Assembly: GCA_028286605.1 (NCBI GenBank)
Contig: JAQBRE010000002.1
Coordinates: 62,001-126,000, forward strand
Length of the DNA: 64,000 nucleotides
Direction of reading: 5' to 3'
Source of the DNA: Parcubacteria group bacterium
GTDB taxonomy: Bacteria > Patescibacteria > Paceibacteria > UBA9973 > UBA2103
The notes below the pieces were generated by a model, which was not told the origin of the DNA, searched no databases, and saw only the letters and a program-made list of their open reading frames with translations. Below, one piece after another: positions 32,035 to 40,989 of the stretch; the first letter of the stretch is position 1, and every line of letters starts with the position of its first letter. A program made the position numbers and the translations under genes.

Positions 32035-33387
32035 TCAAACAAGCAGAGTGCGAATGTCCTGAATCTCTTTCGCGAGTTCTGCATCCTCTGCGACTTCGCG
32101 CTTCACCTTTTCACATGAGTGAATGACAGTGGTGTGGTCACGTCCACCAAGCTTATTGCCGATAGTCGGATACGAGACGCTGAAGTCTTCACGAAGGATA
32201 TACATGATCACTTGGCGAGGACGCACCACTTCCCTTCTACGGGTCTTCTCATAGATACTTTCCTCCTCGATGCCGTAGAACTCAGCAATTTTCGATACGA
32301 CATGTTTAACCGATACTGTTTTGGAAGGACGAGAGAACGAACGGAGCGATTGTCGAACTTCAGCGATGTCTGGCGGCGTACCTTTTACCTGCGTATGGCA
32401 AACAACCGAGTTAAGAACACCCTCCAATTCACGGATAGAACCTGAAACAGAAGTAGCGATGTACTCAGACACCTCATCAGAGAGCATTACGCCGCTCATA
32501 GCAGCCTTCTTGCGTACGATCTCGATACGAGACTCCATATCCGGCTCACCGATGTCTACGGTCATACCAGAAAGGAAACGGCCACGAAGGCGATCCATGA
32601 TGTCAGGAATGTTTCCAGGTGCGCGGTCCGAGGAGAATACGATTTGCTTGTTGTTGTCGTACAGATGATTGAAAAGATGGAAGAGTTCCTCCTGGAATTT
32701 ATCCTTCTTCGAAAGAAACTGGACATCGTCCATAATCAGGAGGTCATACTGGCGATACTTTTCCTTAAAACGGTTCGCCGTACCGAGTTGAAGCGAGTCG
32801 GTGAAGTCCGTACCGAACTTCTCGCTCGTTAGATAGAAGACTTTTCGGTTCGGATAGAGCTTCTTGTAGTGATTCCCTATCGCCTGAATGAGGTGCGTCT
32901 TTCCACGACCGGTATCTCCGTAGATAAAGAGAGGGTTGTACGTGATTCCAGGGCGCTCGATAGCCGCGCGAGCCGCCATATTGGCCACTTGGTTGAACGA
33001 ACCGACGACGAACGTATCAAAGGTGTAGCGCGGGTTGAGATTGTCGCTCTTATTGATGTAAAACTCGTTGAGCGGGAGCTCCTGAGTAGGTTCGCGGCGC
33101 AGCCGCGACTCTTTGGGCTGCTTGCGCGCGATATCTTTTACGATCGTGTACTCGATATTCCTGAATTCGACAGAAACATCACGAACGATCTTCAAAAGGA
33201 GCGTGTTGAAATGCTTCTGATACCAATCCTTGAAGAACGGGCTCTGTACGCCGATGAAAACGATGCCGTCTTCGATCTTTATGATGGCGCTGGACTTGAA
33301 CCACGTGTTGAAATTGGCAGGAGAGATAGAAAGTTCAACCTGCGTGAGGATGTATTCCCAAAGTTCATGCGGATCAGAACGGTTCAT
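32035..33387 (-). CDS. dnaA: chromosomal replication initiator DnaA
   Basis: 450 aa. Domain I (MNRSDPHELWEYILTQVELS ... FNTWFKSS), short linker, AAA+ domain (YTFDTFVVGSFNQVANMAAR, Walker A IYGDTGRGKTHLIQAIG, Walker B LLIMDDVQFLS, sensor region FSSDRAPGNI), and domain IV with GGRDHTTVIHSCEKV, the DnaA-box-reading signature. A -10 box TACAAT lies 6 nt before the ATG, so the mRNA is probably leaderless. Confidence 0.97.
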   Translation of the reverse strand: MNRSDPHELWEYILTQVELSISPANFNTWFKSSAIIKIEDGIVFIGVQSPFFKDWYQKHFNTLLLKIVRDVSVEFRNIEYTIVKDIARKQPKESRLRREPTQELPLNEFYINKSDNLNPRYTFDTFVVGSFNQVANMAARAAIERPGITYNPLFIYGDTGRGKTHLIQAIGNHYKKLYPNRKVFYLTSEKFGTDFTDSLQLGTANRFKEKYRQYDLLIMDDVQFLSKKDKFQEELFHLFNHLYDNNKQIVFSSDRAPGNIPDIMDRLRGRFLSGMTVDIGEPDMESRIEIVRKKAAMSGVMLSDEVSEYIATSVSGSIRELEGVLNSVVCHTQVKGTPPDIAEVRQSLRSFSRPSKTVSVKHVVSKIAEFYGIEEESIYEKTRRREVVRPRQVIMYILREDFSVSYPTIGNKLGGRDHTTVIHSCEKVKREVAEDAELAKEIQDIRTLLV

Positions 33388-33492
33388 GCGGTCATTGTAT
33401 CTCTGCCTGTGGATAACTCCAATAATTATGAAGATAGGCCGTTTTGTTGCATGCCAGAGCGCAACCTGTTAGTATCCTGTGTATAACTTCCT
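33388..33492. promoter_or_regulatory. dnaA-rpmH divergent promoter region with DnaA boxes
   Basis: On the minus strand TACAAT (33399-33394) is the dnaA -10. A perfect DnaA box TGTGGATAA (33408-33416) lies just upstream of it, so DnaA probably regulates its own gene; TGTGTATAA (33478-33486, one mismatch) precedes rpmH. Confidence 0.65.
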
Positions 33493-33645
33493 ATGCCAAA
33501 GCGCACCTACCAGCCGAAGAAGCGTAAGCGCGCACGAACCCACGGATTCCGTGCTCGTTCCGCTACCCCCACCGGACGCCGCGTATTGCTCGCTCGTCGC
33601 CGTAAAGGCCGTGCAAGCCTCACGGTTTCTAAGAAAGTACGCTAA
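33493..33645 (+). CDS. rpmH: 50S ribosomal protein L34
   Basis: 50 aa: MPKRTYQPKKRKRARTHGFR, then RSATPTGRRVLLARRRKGR and LTVSKK. Complete L34, slightly longer than the usual 44-46. Its stop codon overlaps the rnpA start (TAATG). Confidence 0.97.
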   Translation: MPKRTYQPKKRKRARTHGFRARSATPTGRRVLLARRRKGRASLTVSKKVR

Positions 33646-33974
33646 TGCTACCTCGCTCGCACCGCCTCCCTCGGGCCGGTTTTGAGCAGATTGCCGGCCT
33701 CAAGCGTTCCGCTAGCCGGCATTTTTCTATATCCTATATAGATAGCGCTCCGCTGGCCGGTGGCGCGGTGGTAGTGTCCAAAAAGGCTGCAAAACAGTCA
33801 GTGGACCGTCATCTCCTGAAGCGCCGCGTAAAGGCTGTGATGAAGCCGTGGTTGGTTTCAGGGCGGGTGCTGATAGTCCATGCTCGCACAGGTGCAATAA
33901 CTCTTCCCTTTTCCGAACTAGAGGCCGAACTGACGGCACTCTTACGACAATCGTTCGATTCCGGTACTATATAA
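33645..33974 (+). CDS. rnpA: ribonuclease P protein component
   Basis: 109 aa. MLPRSHRLPRAGFEQI, then SISYIDSAPLAGGAVVVSKKAAKQSVDRHLLKRRVK: the RNR-type motif that binds the RNA subunit reads KRRVK here. With P RNA it trims the 5' end of pre-tRNA. Starts in the rpmH stop codon and ends 3 bp before yidC. Confidence 0.93.
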   Translation: MLPRSHRLPRAGFEQIAGLKRSASRHFSISYIDSAPLAGGAVVVSKKAAKQSVDRHLLKRRVKAVMKPWLVSGRVLIVHARTGAITLPFSELEAELTALLRQSFDSGTI

Positions 33975-33977
33975 CCC

Positions 33978-34706
33978 ATGATCGGCCACTTCTTCACCAT
34001 CGTTCTCTACGCTCCTATCTATAACCTCCTGATATTCCTCGTGGATATCCTTCCAGGTGGCGATATCGGCCTTGCCGTCATCATCGTTACTATCATCGTG
34101 AAGCTGGTTATCGCGCCACTCACTATCTCTGCACTCCGTACCTCGCGTGCGATGCAGGCAATACAGCCTAAGTTCAAGGAACTACAGGAAAAATACAAGG
34201 ATGATAAGGAATTGCAGGCGAAAGAGACCTTCGCGCTCTATAAGAAATACAAGATAAACCCGTTCGCGAGCATTCTGACGTTATTTATTCAGCTTCCAGT
34301 AATCATTGCGCTGTACTACGTGTTCCGTCACGAGGTCGTTAAATTCGACCCTACGATTCTGTACTCATTCGTGCATGTACCGGCCGTAATCTCTAATAAC
34401 TTCCTCGGTTTCTTCCCCCTTACGGCACATAACATAATCCTTGCTGCGCTCGCCGCAATAACGCAGTTCCTGCAGGCTAAATATGCGATGCCCGTACCGC
34501 CTTCAACGGGCCCCGACGCATCTGCGAGCGAGCAATTCAATCGCACTATGGCGATGCAGATGCGCTACATGCTTCCGCTATTCATCGGATTCATCGCGTA
34601 TATTTCTTCAGGCGCTATCGCGCTGTATTTCATAACGACCGCACTATTCACGCTCGGTCAGGAACTTTTCATGCGAAAGCTGCCCAAGGTTGTCGTTGAA
34701 GACTAA
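33978..34706 (+). CDS. yidC: YidC/Oxa1 family membrane insertase
   Basis: 242 aa, short form without the large periplasmic domain. Five core helices can be read: YNLLIFLVDILPGGDIGLAV, the cytoplasmic hairpin IQPKFKELQEKYKDDKELQA, PFASILTLFIQLPVIIALYY, and the last helices including SGAIALYFITTALFTLGQEL. A -10 box TACTAT ends 7 nt before the ATG. Converges with the T4SS-like operon (4-bp overlap). Confidence 0.95.
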   Translation: MIGHFFTIVLYAPIYNLLIFLVDILPGGDIGLAVIIVTIIVKLVIAPLTISALRTSRAMQAIQPKFKELQEKYKDDKELQAKETFALYKKYKINPFASILTLFIQLPVIIALYYVFRHEVVKFDPTILYSFVHVPAVISNNFLGFFPLTAHNIILAALAAITQFLQAKYAMPVPPSTGPDASASEQFNRTMAMQMRYMLPLFIGFIAYISSGAIALYFITTALFTLGQELFMRKLPKVVVED

Positions 34707-35914
34707 AGGTCGTACTCCCAAAGCGAACCAGTCTTCTTGTCTGTAAATACCAAGACATCTTCCTTCGGATCGACGGTCAGTGAAACCGCATCGATAGAAG
34801 TCTTCGCAACAGCAGTAGGGTCAACGATGAGCGTTGCAACGCGTGCAGTCATGTCGATGCGCCAGATACGGTCAGTGAAGGACACGGCACCCTGATACCA
34901 GTCGTCTGGAAGATTTCCTGAACCAAGATCCGTCGGTACGCCGCAGTACACCGTTACTTCGTCTGCCCAAACGCACTTTTCTGTAAGAGTGGCAAGCGGA
35001 AGCGCTGTTGCAGAATGAGTCGCAATATTTATAACTGCCAGATGCACGACACCGCCATCTACATAGCTATAGAGGAGTGATTTTCCAGACGGGCTCGGTA
35101 GAAGCGTGAGGCCAGCAAGAGGCCCGAGTATTCGCGTGAATGAATTTCCATTGATTTGGAACCCGTACCCGAACGTCGCACTCGATGCTTTCGTATGTGC
35201 AAAATAGGTATTCCCTGCCGGATATACGATGAGCGAAGAAACGAGCGAAGTGAAAAGCGTGCGAGGGCTTGAGCCATCGATTTTAGAAACCGTTCCCACC
35301 GAACCGCTCGTGCTCGTAAGTAATGTAAATAGTCCAGTTGAGCTGGCGACACGTGCCTCAGCAAGATCCTGCTCAAGGAAATATCCACCGTTTCCATCTG
35401 AAGGAAGCGCATAGGTTGCGACATGTTCGCCATCAGTCGCGTTCGTCGTGATGAACTGCACATATGCCATAGAACCGTTCGGAACCCATGATGCCACCTG
35501 AATACCTGGCAGTGTTTTGTTAGAGCGGCGCGTAAGCGTACGGGCATGTGCGATGTAGCTGTAGATATTGCCGCTAGCGCGATCTATGAAACGCACGTCT
35601 ACGTCTGGTGTGGTCGGCGTACTGCTACTTGTCGTTGCGCCATTCGTCGGTATCGCGATATTTACATCTACCGCAGCAACACCTTCAGCGACAGGGCCAT
35701 CGGTAATCTTTACGAAGTTCGGCGCAACGATGGTGCCAGCACCTTGGCCCTCTGTAAGGCCACCCGGAGTCGTCGTACTGCTTCCCGCATTAGCAAATGG
35801 ATTACCAACCGTAAGCGTCCCCGCCTTCGGCGCAAAGAATAAGTAATACGCACCGATCGCCAGCCCGATGATGACGATGATTGCTGCAACAATGATAAGG
35901 ATTCGACGCATCAT
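34703..35914 (-). CDS. membrane-anchored beta-propeller-like protein
   Basis: 403 aa. N-terminal membrane helix (about 4-26, RILIIVAAIIVIIGLAIGAY), Thr/Ser/Gly linker (30-60), then repeated beta-strand segments of the WD/TolB type: DRASGNIYSYIAHARTL, VASWVPNGSMAYVQFI, LVSSLIVYPAGNTYFAHT, LTLLPSPSGKSLLYSYV, ending DVLVFTDKKTGSLWEYDL. Last gene of the T4SS-like operon; probably an extracellular scaffold. Not recognised by family name. Confidence 0.75.
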   Translation of the reverse strand: MMRRILIIVAAIIVIIGLAIGAYYLFFAPKAGTLTVGNPFANAGSSTTTPGGLTEGQGAGTIVAPNFVKITDGPVAEGVAAVDVNIAIPTNGATTSSSTPTTPDVDVRFIDRASGNIYSYIAHARTLTRRSNKTLPGIQVASWVPNGSMAYVQFITTNATDGEHVATYALPSDGNGGYFLEQDLAEARVASSTGLFTLLTSTSGSVGTVSKIDGSSPRTLFTSLVSSLIVYPAGNTYFAHTKASSATFGYGFQINGNSFTRILGPLAGLTLLPSPSGKSLLYSYVDGGVVHLAVINIATHSATALPLATLTEKCVWADEVTVYCGVPTDLGSGNLPDDWYQGAVSFTDRIWRIDMTARVATLIVDPTAVAKTSIDAVSLTVDPKEDVLVFTDKKTGSLWEYDL

Positions 35915-35917
35915 ATG

Positions 35918-36628
35918 TTAATTCTTACCGCAGCACTGATACCCAACGACCTGACCAAGAGCTGGGTTAGCGTTACAGCATGATTGAGGAATTACTCCTT
36001 CTCCGGAGGGGCACATCGTTGTGGTTGGAGAATTGGTAATAGTTTTATACTGACACTGATTCTGATTCTGCGTAGAAGAGATACACGTGCTATTGCTGCA
36101 GACATCAGTACCAGTACACGCTGGCGAACAGCTCGACATGCCATATACGCCACCTGTCTTGTCTGCGTTCGGTACTGTTGAACCGTTCGTAAGAGGCGTA
36201 ACTTGAACATCACCCCCTGTACCGTTTTTGCTCTGCAGGCCTGTAAAATTAAGGCTTATATTAAGAATCTTCGGATTGATGACGCTGAATACCACGAACG
36301 GAGAGAGCACCAGTACAAGACCAAGAATCGCATTCATGATCTTTGCACGCGCTTTCGTATTTTTGGAAACGCTGTCCGCACTGCCCATAAAGATGAAGCC
36401 TGCCCAAATTATCTGAGCAATAGCGAAGAACGCAGCAAGACCGATGCTGATGCGATACAGGTTGTTTATGAAAGATGGTAACGATATGGCATTTGCCGCA
36501 ACCGTAGAAAGGCCGGGAAGCTGCGTAAGCGGTACGAACTGGTCGTCGGCGAATGCGAGAAGTGGTATTGAAATCGCGACACCGCTTGCGACGAATGCTG
36601 CTGCAGTTATAAGGGTGGAACGTTTCAT
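35918..36628 (-). CDS. T4SS pilin-like (VirB2/TrbC-type) protein with Cys-rich tail
   Basis: 236 aa. Signal peptide (about 1-26, ending LLAFA), then two hydrophobic helices separated by a basic loop: INNLYRISIGLAAFFAIAQI and ARAKIMNAILGLVLVLSPFV, the VirB2/TrbC pilin layout of CPR T4SS clusters. The C-terminal 90 residues contain 12 Cys (SSCSPACTGTDVCSNSTC, SCCNANPA, YQCCGKN), suggesting a disulfide-rich extracellular knot. Next to VirB4-like and PrgI-like genes. Confidence 0.8.
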   Translation of the reverse strand: MKRSTLITAAAFVASGVAISIPLLAFADDQFVPLTQLPGLSTVAANAISLPSFINNLYRISIGLAAFFAIAQIIWAGFIFMGSADSVSKNTKARAKIMNAILGLVLVLSPFVVFSVINPKILNISLNFTGLQSKNGTGGDVQVTPLTNGSTVPNADKTGGVYGMSSCSPACTGTDVCSNSTCISSTQNQNQCQYKTITNSPTTTMCPSGEGVIPQSCCNANPALGQVVGYQCCGKN

Positions 36629-36631
36629 ACT

Positions 36632-37618
36632 CTATAGACCAAATATACCAAGAGATTTCTTCGCGCCGAACTGAACGGTCATGGAAGTATCTCCGAGCTG
36701 GCTAGTATCTGACTGTTTTGCTTCGAAACCGACTACTGCCGTTCCGGAACCTGCGCCGTTTGAACGAACGGTAATATCCTGCCCTGCCTGACTCGCCACA
36801 TCATTAACCGTCCAGGTGAGTGACGGTGAACCGGTGAAGTAATAAGGCACGCCACGGAAGGTATCCTCTGCATCGCTCATAGCGATGGTATCTGGAAGCG
36901 CATAGTTGAATAGAGGACCAAGGAGCGGATCATTCTGATAGATGCGCACGATAGGGCTTACCGGCGATATGAAAGCAGACGCCTGTGCAACGCCGCTGCT
37001 GTCAGGGGTAGCAACCGTTACGGTAATCGTTGCGTTGCGGTACTGCACGGGAGCTGTCGCAGTGAGTACGGATTTTCCGATGCCTGAATCACTTTCAAGA
37101 ATCTGGTCACCGTTTTTCCACGTATACACAAGGCTTGAAGCAGGAACAAGCGCTCCTGATGCGGTGCGCAGGTTTGGTAATGCGACGAGCCGTACAAGGC
37201 CTCCAGAGGCCACAAGTGATGCTCCGTGATAAAACGGATGCGATGTAGAAACAGGCTCTACGATAAGCGCCACATCAGCGGGGCGAATAACAAGGCTCTG
37301 GCTATAAGTCTTTCCATCGCTGGTAACTGCCACAACTTTGATCGTACTTGCGACGCCCGCGGCACCTGCTTGTACCTGTACGGGCGCTGAGCCACTTCCC
37401 TTCTGTATGACTGTTCCATTCACAGAAATAGTCACCTGACTTGAAGAAAGGTCGATAAGCGTGCTATCAGGCGTTACGGTAACCGCTTGATAGGGTGCTG
37501 GGTACTGTGGGTCGATGGAAACAGTAAGTGGGTCTGTACCAGCTGGTACTTGCTGAGCGAATACAGGATGAGCGCCTGTAAGAAGGAGTAGGGCTGCAAA
37601 GACGAAACCAGCTTTCAT
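36632..37618 (-). CDS. exported Ig-like repeat protein of the T4SS-like cluster
   Basis: 328 aa from ATG 37618 (MKAGFVFAALLLLTGAHPVF, signal peptide ending FAQQ). Beta-rich, with Ig/PKD-like segments: YPAPYQAVTVTPDSTLIDL, ITVTVATPDSSGVAQASAFI, and LTWTVNDVASQAGQDITVRS. A -10 box TATACT lies 7 nt before ATG 37618, so it may also be transcribed on its own within the operon. The longer start at 37645 would include the promoter. Function unknown; probably surface-exposed. Confidence 0.75.
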   Translation of the reverse strand: MKAGFVFAALLLLTGAHPVFAQQVPAGTDPLTVSIDPQYPAPYQAVTVTPDSTLIDLSSSQVTISVNGTVIQKGSGSAPVQVQAGAAGVASTIKVVAVTSDGKTYSQSLVIRPADVALIVEPVSTSHPFYHGASLVASGGLVRLVALPNLRTASGALVPASSLVYTWKNGDQILESDSGIGKSVLTATAPVQYRNATITVTVATPDSSGVAQASAFISPVSPIVRIYQNDPLLGPLFNYALPDTIAMSDAEDTFRGVPYYFTGSPSLTWTVNDVASQAGQDITVRSNGAGSGTAVVGFEAKQSDTSQLGDTSMTVQFGAKKSLGIFGL

Positions 37619-37653
37619 TGTGTACAGTATAGCGCGTTTGCGCATGCCACTGC

Positions 37654-38055
37654 TTATGCGGCTCGGGATAGAGGTGGCCTGCGAACGTTATCATTTGCTG
37701 CTTTTGCTGCCGATTCCTTTTCTTCTCCCTTCGCGTCTTGGTCCAGAAGATAGTATGTGGTTCCGAGCTGTATGGTGAGTGCTGGTATAAAATCATCAAG
37801 CCCAGGAGCTACATTAACAACGCCGTTGACAATAACATTGGCCATTTTCTGCGCAGATCTTTTCCCTCCTATATATTTTGGTCCTACACGAATGAAGAAA
37901 TAAAGATTCAAAGAAATCAGACCGAACATCTTTAACGGCCAGCCAAGAAGATCAATGCCAGGTATCCAGCAGATGGCCATGCACGCAAGATCAATCGCAG
38001 CCGTGAACATATACAGGAACATCTTTTCGATCGAATCGATTTTCCCTGAATCCAT
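37654..38055 (-). CDS. small membrane protein of the T4SS-like cluster
   Basis: 133 aa. Two membrane helices (about 12-32 and 37-56), the linker VGPKYIGGKRSAQKMANVIV, a further hydrophobic patch and a polar tail rich in Lys, Glu and Ala. Conserved position next to virB4 suggests an inner-membrane component. Not recognised. Confidence 0.68.
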   Translation of the reverse strand: MDSGKIDSIEKMFLYMFTAAIDLACMAICWIPGIDLLGWPLKMFGLISLNLYFFIRVGPKYIGGKRSAQKMANVIVNGVVNVAPGLDDFIPALTIQLGTTYYLLDQDAKGEEKESAAKAANDNVRRPPLSRAA

Positions 38056-38061
38056 AGCGGT

Positions 38062-39885
38062 CTATGCTGAGCCTGCTGCGTCCTGACGCATCTTTTCCTG
38101 TTGTATCTGCAGAAGCTGCGACGGATCGGAGGTGATTATCTGATCTTCTGTATACGAAGCGACTATCTTGATAGCGGCGTGTTTCAAACCGGCGAAGAAG
38201 AGGCCCTCCCCCACTCCTGATTCAAGCAGGAGGTATTTTTCTTCATCAGTAAGACCGAATGTTTCCTGAAGAACGTCCACTGTTGTCGGCGATTGCTTAA
38301 GCAGCAGCTGCATCGAAGAGTTCGTAAGGATCGGACGACCATACGGGCTGCGAAGGAAGTCCTCCACGTCCTGTGTGATAGTGGCGAGACCAAGGAAGTA
38401 CTTACGACCACGCTTCGCCAAACTGAATAGAAACGAGGCTGTGTCTTCAGACTTCATCATCCACCACGCCTCATCAATAATGAGCAGGCGTTTCTTCAGT
38501 TCATGCCGTACGGAATTCCATATATAGTGCGTAACGATATACATCGCGACCGGCTTGAGCTCGTCCTCCATGTCACGCACAGAGAACACGACGAACTGAT
38601 TATTGATATCAACGTTTGTTGGCTGGTTCAGGAAGCCTGCCCATGTGCCCTTCGTGTATTTCGAAAGACGCTGCACGAGCGAGGTGGAACCCTCCATGCC
38701 CGAAAGAACACTTTCGAAATCGGAAAGAAGCGGTGGTTCTACGCCGGTGAAATCCGTATCGCCGCTAATATCTTTCAGCGCGTAGGTTTCAGAGATCGCG
38801 CGGTCTATGATTGCGTCCTCTTCCGGCGTGAGGCCGCCGAGCATGATACGGAACAAGCCCACGAGGTTGATGATCGTGCTGCGCAGGATATCTGCAGGGT
38901 TTTCGTCCTCACGCACCGGCGGAAGATCAAATGGATTAATGTGGTTCTCGCTTGAAAGCGAAATATTGAACATCTTGCCGCCGGTTGCCTGTGCAAGGTA
39001 TTCATATTCACGTTCAGGATCGATAACGATAACTTCCGTATCAAACATGAGCGAACGAAGGATTTCCAGTTTCACTGCGTAGGACTTTCCAGAACCAGAC
39101 TTCGCGAAGACCACGGAGTTGTAGTTCTCAAGAGAGAAGCGATCAAAGAGGATCAGCGATGCATTGTGACGGTTAATGCCATACAGGATGCCGCGATCAC
39201 TTGAAAGGTCGAACGAAACGAATGGGAAGATGCTAGAAAGCGGGGATGAATTGAGCTTGTTCGTAACGGCGAGCTCATCTATAGCGAGCGGTAGCGTTGA
39301 ACGGAAGCCTTGTTCCTGCTGGAACAGTGCGGGTTTCGTATACACGAGCTTTGAATCAAGGATGCCGCGCAAGTCCCCCTCTACCTTGTCTAGCTCTTCT
39401 TTCGTAGACGCATACATAGTGATGTACAGGCCAACTTCGAACAGTTTTTCCTGCGCCTGTTGCAGATTATCGCGCAACGTTTCAAGGTCTTGATATGCCG
39501 TATCAAGCATGGGGTCACGAACGAGGCCGCGCCCTTCTCGCTCTGCTATCTGGCTCTGTACCTCAGCCACTTTCTTCTGGAAATTACGCAAAGCGTCGGC
39601 CGTGTCGATTGGATTAACGAATATAGATACGTCGAAGACCTTATCCAGGTTGATGATAGGTGTGAACCAGCCGTCTGAAAGGAATCGAGGATAGGAGATC
39701 GTATAAAAGGAACGGGCTACCTTCTCACCAAGCTCTATCTCACGTGAGCTCACCTTGAGCGCCGCAGGCGCGATGGTGTCCGCCAGATCAAGCGTACCCT
39801 GCGCGTAAATATCTTTCGGCAGCACTGGCGCAACGACGGGTGCGTCTTCTTTTTTGCCACGGTTTAGGAAGTCGAGAAGTGCCAT
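38062..39885 (-). CDS. virB4: VirB4-family T4SS ATPase
   Basis: 607 aa. N-terminal VirB4 domain (about 40-235), Walker A FAKSGSGKSYAVKLEI (residues 261-268), VIVIDPEREYEYLAQATGG, Walker B RLLIIDEAWWMMKSEDTASF, and the arginine-finger motif GLATITQDVEDFL. VirB4 energises substrate transfer or pilus biogenesis. No VirD4 coupling protein or relaxase is in the window, so conjugation is not demonstrated. Confidence 0.95.
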   Translation of the reverse strand: MALLDFLNRGKKEDAPVVAPVLPKDIYAQGTLDLADTIAPAALKVSSREIELGEKVARSFYTISYPRFLSDGWFTPIINLDKVFDVSIFVNPIDTADALRNFQKKVAEVQSQIAEREGRGLVRDPMLDTAYQDLETLRDNLQQAQEKLFEVGLYITMYASTKEELDKVEGDLRGILDSKLVYTKPALFQQEQGFRSTLPLAIDELAVTNKLNSSPLSSIFPFVSFDLSSDRGILYGINRHNASLILFDRFSLENYNSVVFAKSGSGKSYAVKLEILRSLMFDTEVIVIDPEREYEYLAQATGGKMFNISLSSENHINPFDLPPVREDENPADILRSTIINLVGLFRIMLGGLTPEEDAIIDRAISETYALKDISGDTDFTGVEPPLLSDFESVLSGMEGSTSLVQRLSKYTKGTWAGFLNQPTNVDINNQFVVFSVRDMEDELKPVAMYIVTHYIWNSVRHELKKRLLIIDEAWWMMKSEDTASFLFSLAKRGRKYFLGLATITQDVEDFLRSPYGRPILTNSSMQLLLKQSPTTVDVLQETFGLTDEEKYLLLESGVGEGLFFAGLKHAAIKIVASYTEDQIITSDPSQLLQIQQEKMRQDAAGSA

Positions 39886-39888
39886 AAA

Positions 39889-40524
39889 TTATGCAGTGAA
39901 TGAAATAGGGTTTTCCATCTCGCCCAAATTGAAGGAACGGTACAGGAGCTCGATGATCTCTTCGGTACCGAGTGGCACAGCACGCAGCCCTGCACTTCCG
40001 AGCCCTCCTGCCACCAGCGCCATACGCTGCTCGAGCTGCACGCGGCTCTCTTCAAAACTCACGTCGACACCCGGTGCTGCAGCAACCGAACTCTTTCCTA
40101 TTCCCGCAAAGGCACCCTTAACCGAAACGGCTGCACTGTTCGTTGAATACGGAACCACGATATAGAACGTCTTCGTCATAATGTCCGACCCCTCGATGAA
40201 ATTACGGATGAACTGAATGTATTCACGAAGCTGAATACGCATAAGTTCGCTGGTCTGATGCTCGAGCCGTTCACTCAGCAAGTTCAGATACGGACGAATA
40301 TCCGTCTTGCGCGAATGGATGACGATCTGCACCGTGAAATCGAGCGTATTAAGGAAATTCTGGAACCCGCCGATGATCGCCTTCTGTTCGTCTTCCGATT
40401 TCAGCGCGAAGTTAAGCGAAGAACACATCATGATGCCGCGATAACCGCCCTCCTTAAGGATAACGACACCGTTCCGAACTTCGGAAACCGGTACGAATGC
40501 TTGGGTTGGTTTTGGTGTAGCCAT
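39889..40524 (-). CDS. TraC/VirB4 N-terminal-domain-like protein
   Basis: 211 aa from ATG 40524 (MATPKPTQAFVPVSEVRNGV). The fold order matches the N-terminal domain of VirB4/TraC: VVILKEGGYRGIMMCSSLNF, a helix with FQNFLNTLDFTVQIVIHSRK, then YLNLLSERLEHQTSEL and FYIVVPYSTNSAA. No ATPase motif. It probably forms part of the ATPase base with VirB4 (4 bp away). Confidence 0.8.
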   Translation of the reverse strand: MATPKPTQAFVPVSEVRNGVVILKEGGYRGIMMCSSLNFALKSEDEQKAIIGGFQNFLNTLDFTVQIVIHSRKTDIRPYLNLLSERLEHQTSELMRIQLREYIQFIRNFIEGSDIMTKTFYIVVPYSTNSAAVSVKGAFAGIGKSSVAAAPGVDVSFEESRVQLEQRMALVAGGLGSAGLRAVPLGTEEIIELLYRSFNLGEMENPISFTA

Positions 40525-40525
40525 A

Positions 40526-40942
40526 TTAAAGGGTTTCGGGCGGTTTGGTGTGATCCTGAATATCCAGGGACCATGCAAGATCCTTCAGTTTTCCTTGTGA
40601 AAGGCCCAGTTTCTCACGAACGGGCGCAACAGTAGCCTGAACGATGGCAGGAGTCTCTGATTTCTGCTCTTTTTTCCAAAGATAGAGGCGTCCTCCTGTG
40701 TAGTAGATGAAACCTGCTTCAAGAATATCAAGGAAACTCTTGTTGTTTACCTTATAGAATGCAAGCGCTAATGCGAGGCCCATAATTGGTACGGAAAGCG
40801 CTGCGCCGATGATGAATGGAAGATAGAGAATGAGACCGACGCACATACCGACACCGCCTGCCAGGAATACGAATTGGCGCAGCGTAAGCGGGCCGAATAT
40901 TTTATTCTCTACTTCGATGAACTGAGGAACCTGATACTCCAT
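40526..40942 (-). CDS. PrgI family protein
   Basis: 138 aa. MEYQVPQFIEVENKIFGPLT followed by LRQFVFLAGGVGMCVGLILY and a second helix (about 52-70), the PrgI/VirB3-like signature of Gram-positive and CPR T4SSs. A cytoplasmic tail (KEQKSETPAIVQATVAPVRE) follows. One bp before the next gene. Confidence 0.9.
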   Translation of the reverse strand: MEYQVPQFIEVENKIFGPLTLRQFVFLAGGVGMCVGLILYLPFIIGAALSVPIMGLALALAFYKVNNKSFLDILEAGFIYYTGGRLYLWKKEQKSETPAIVQATVAPVREKLGLSQGKLKDLAWSLDIQDHTKPPETL

Positions 40943-40989
40943 TGCTACGAGTATACCAGTTCGTTGCGCATGCTTCCTTACTCTTGAAC

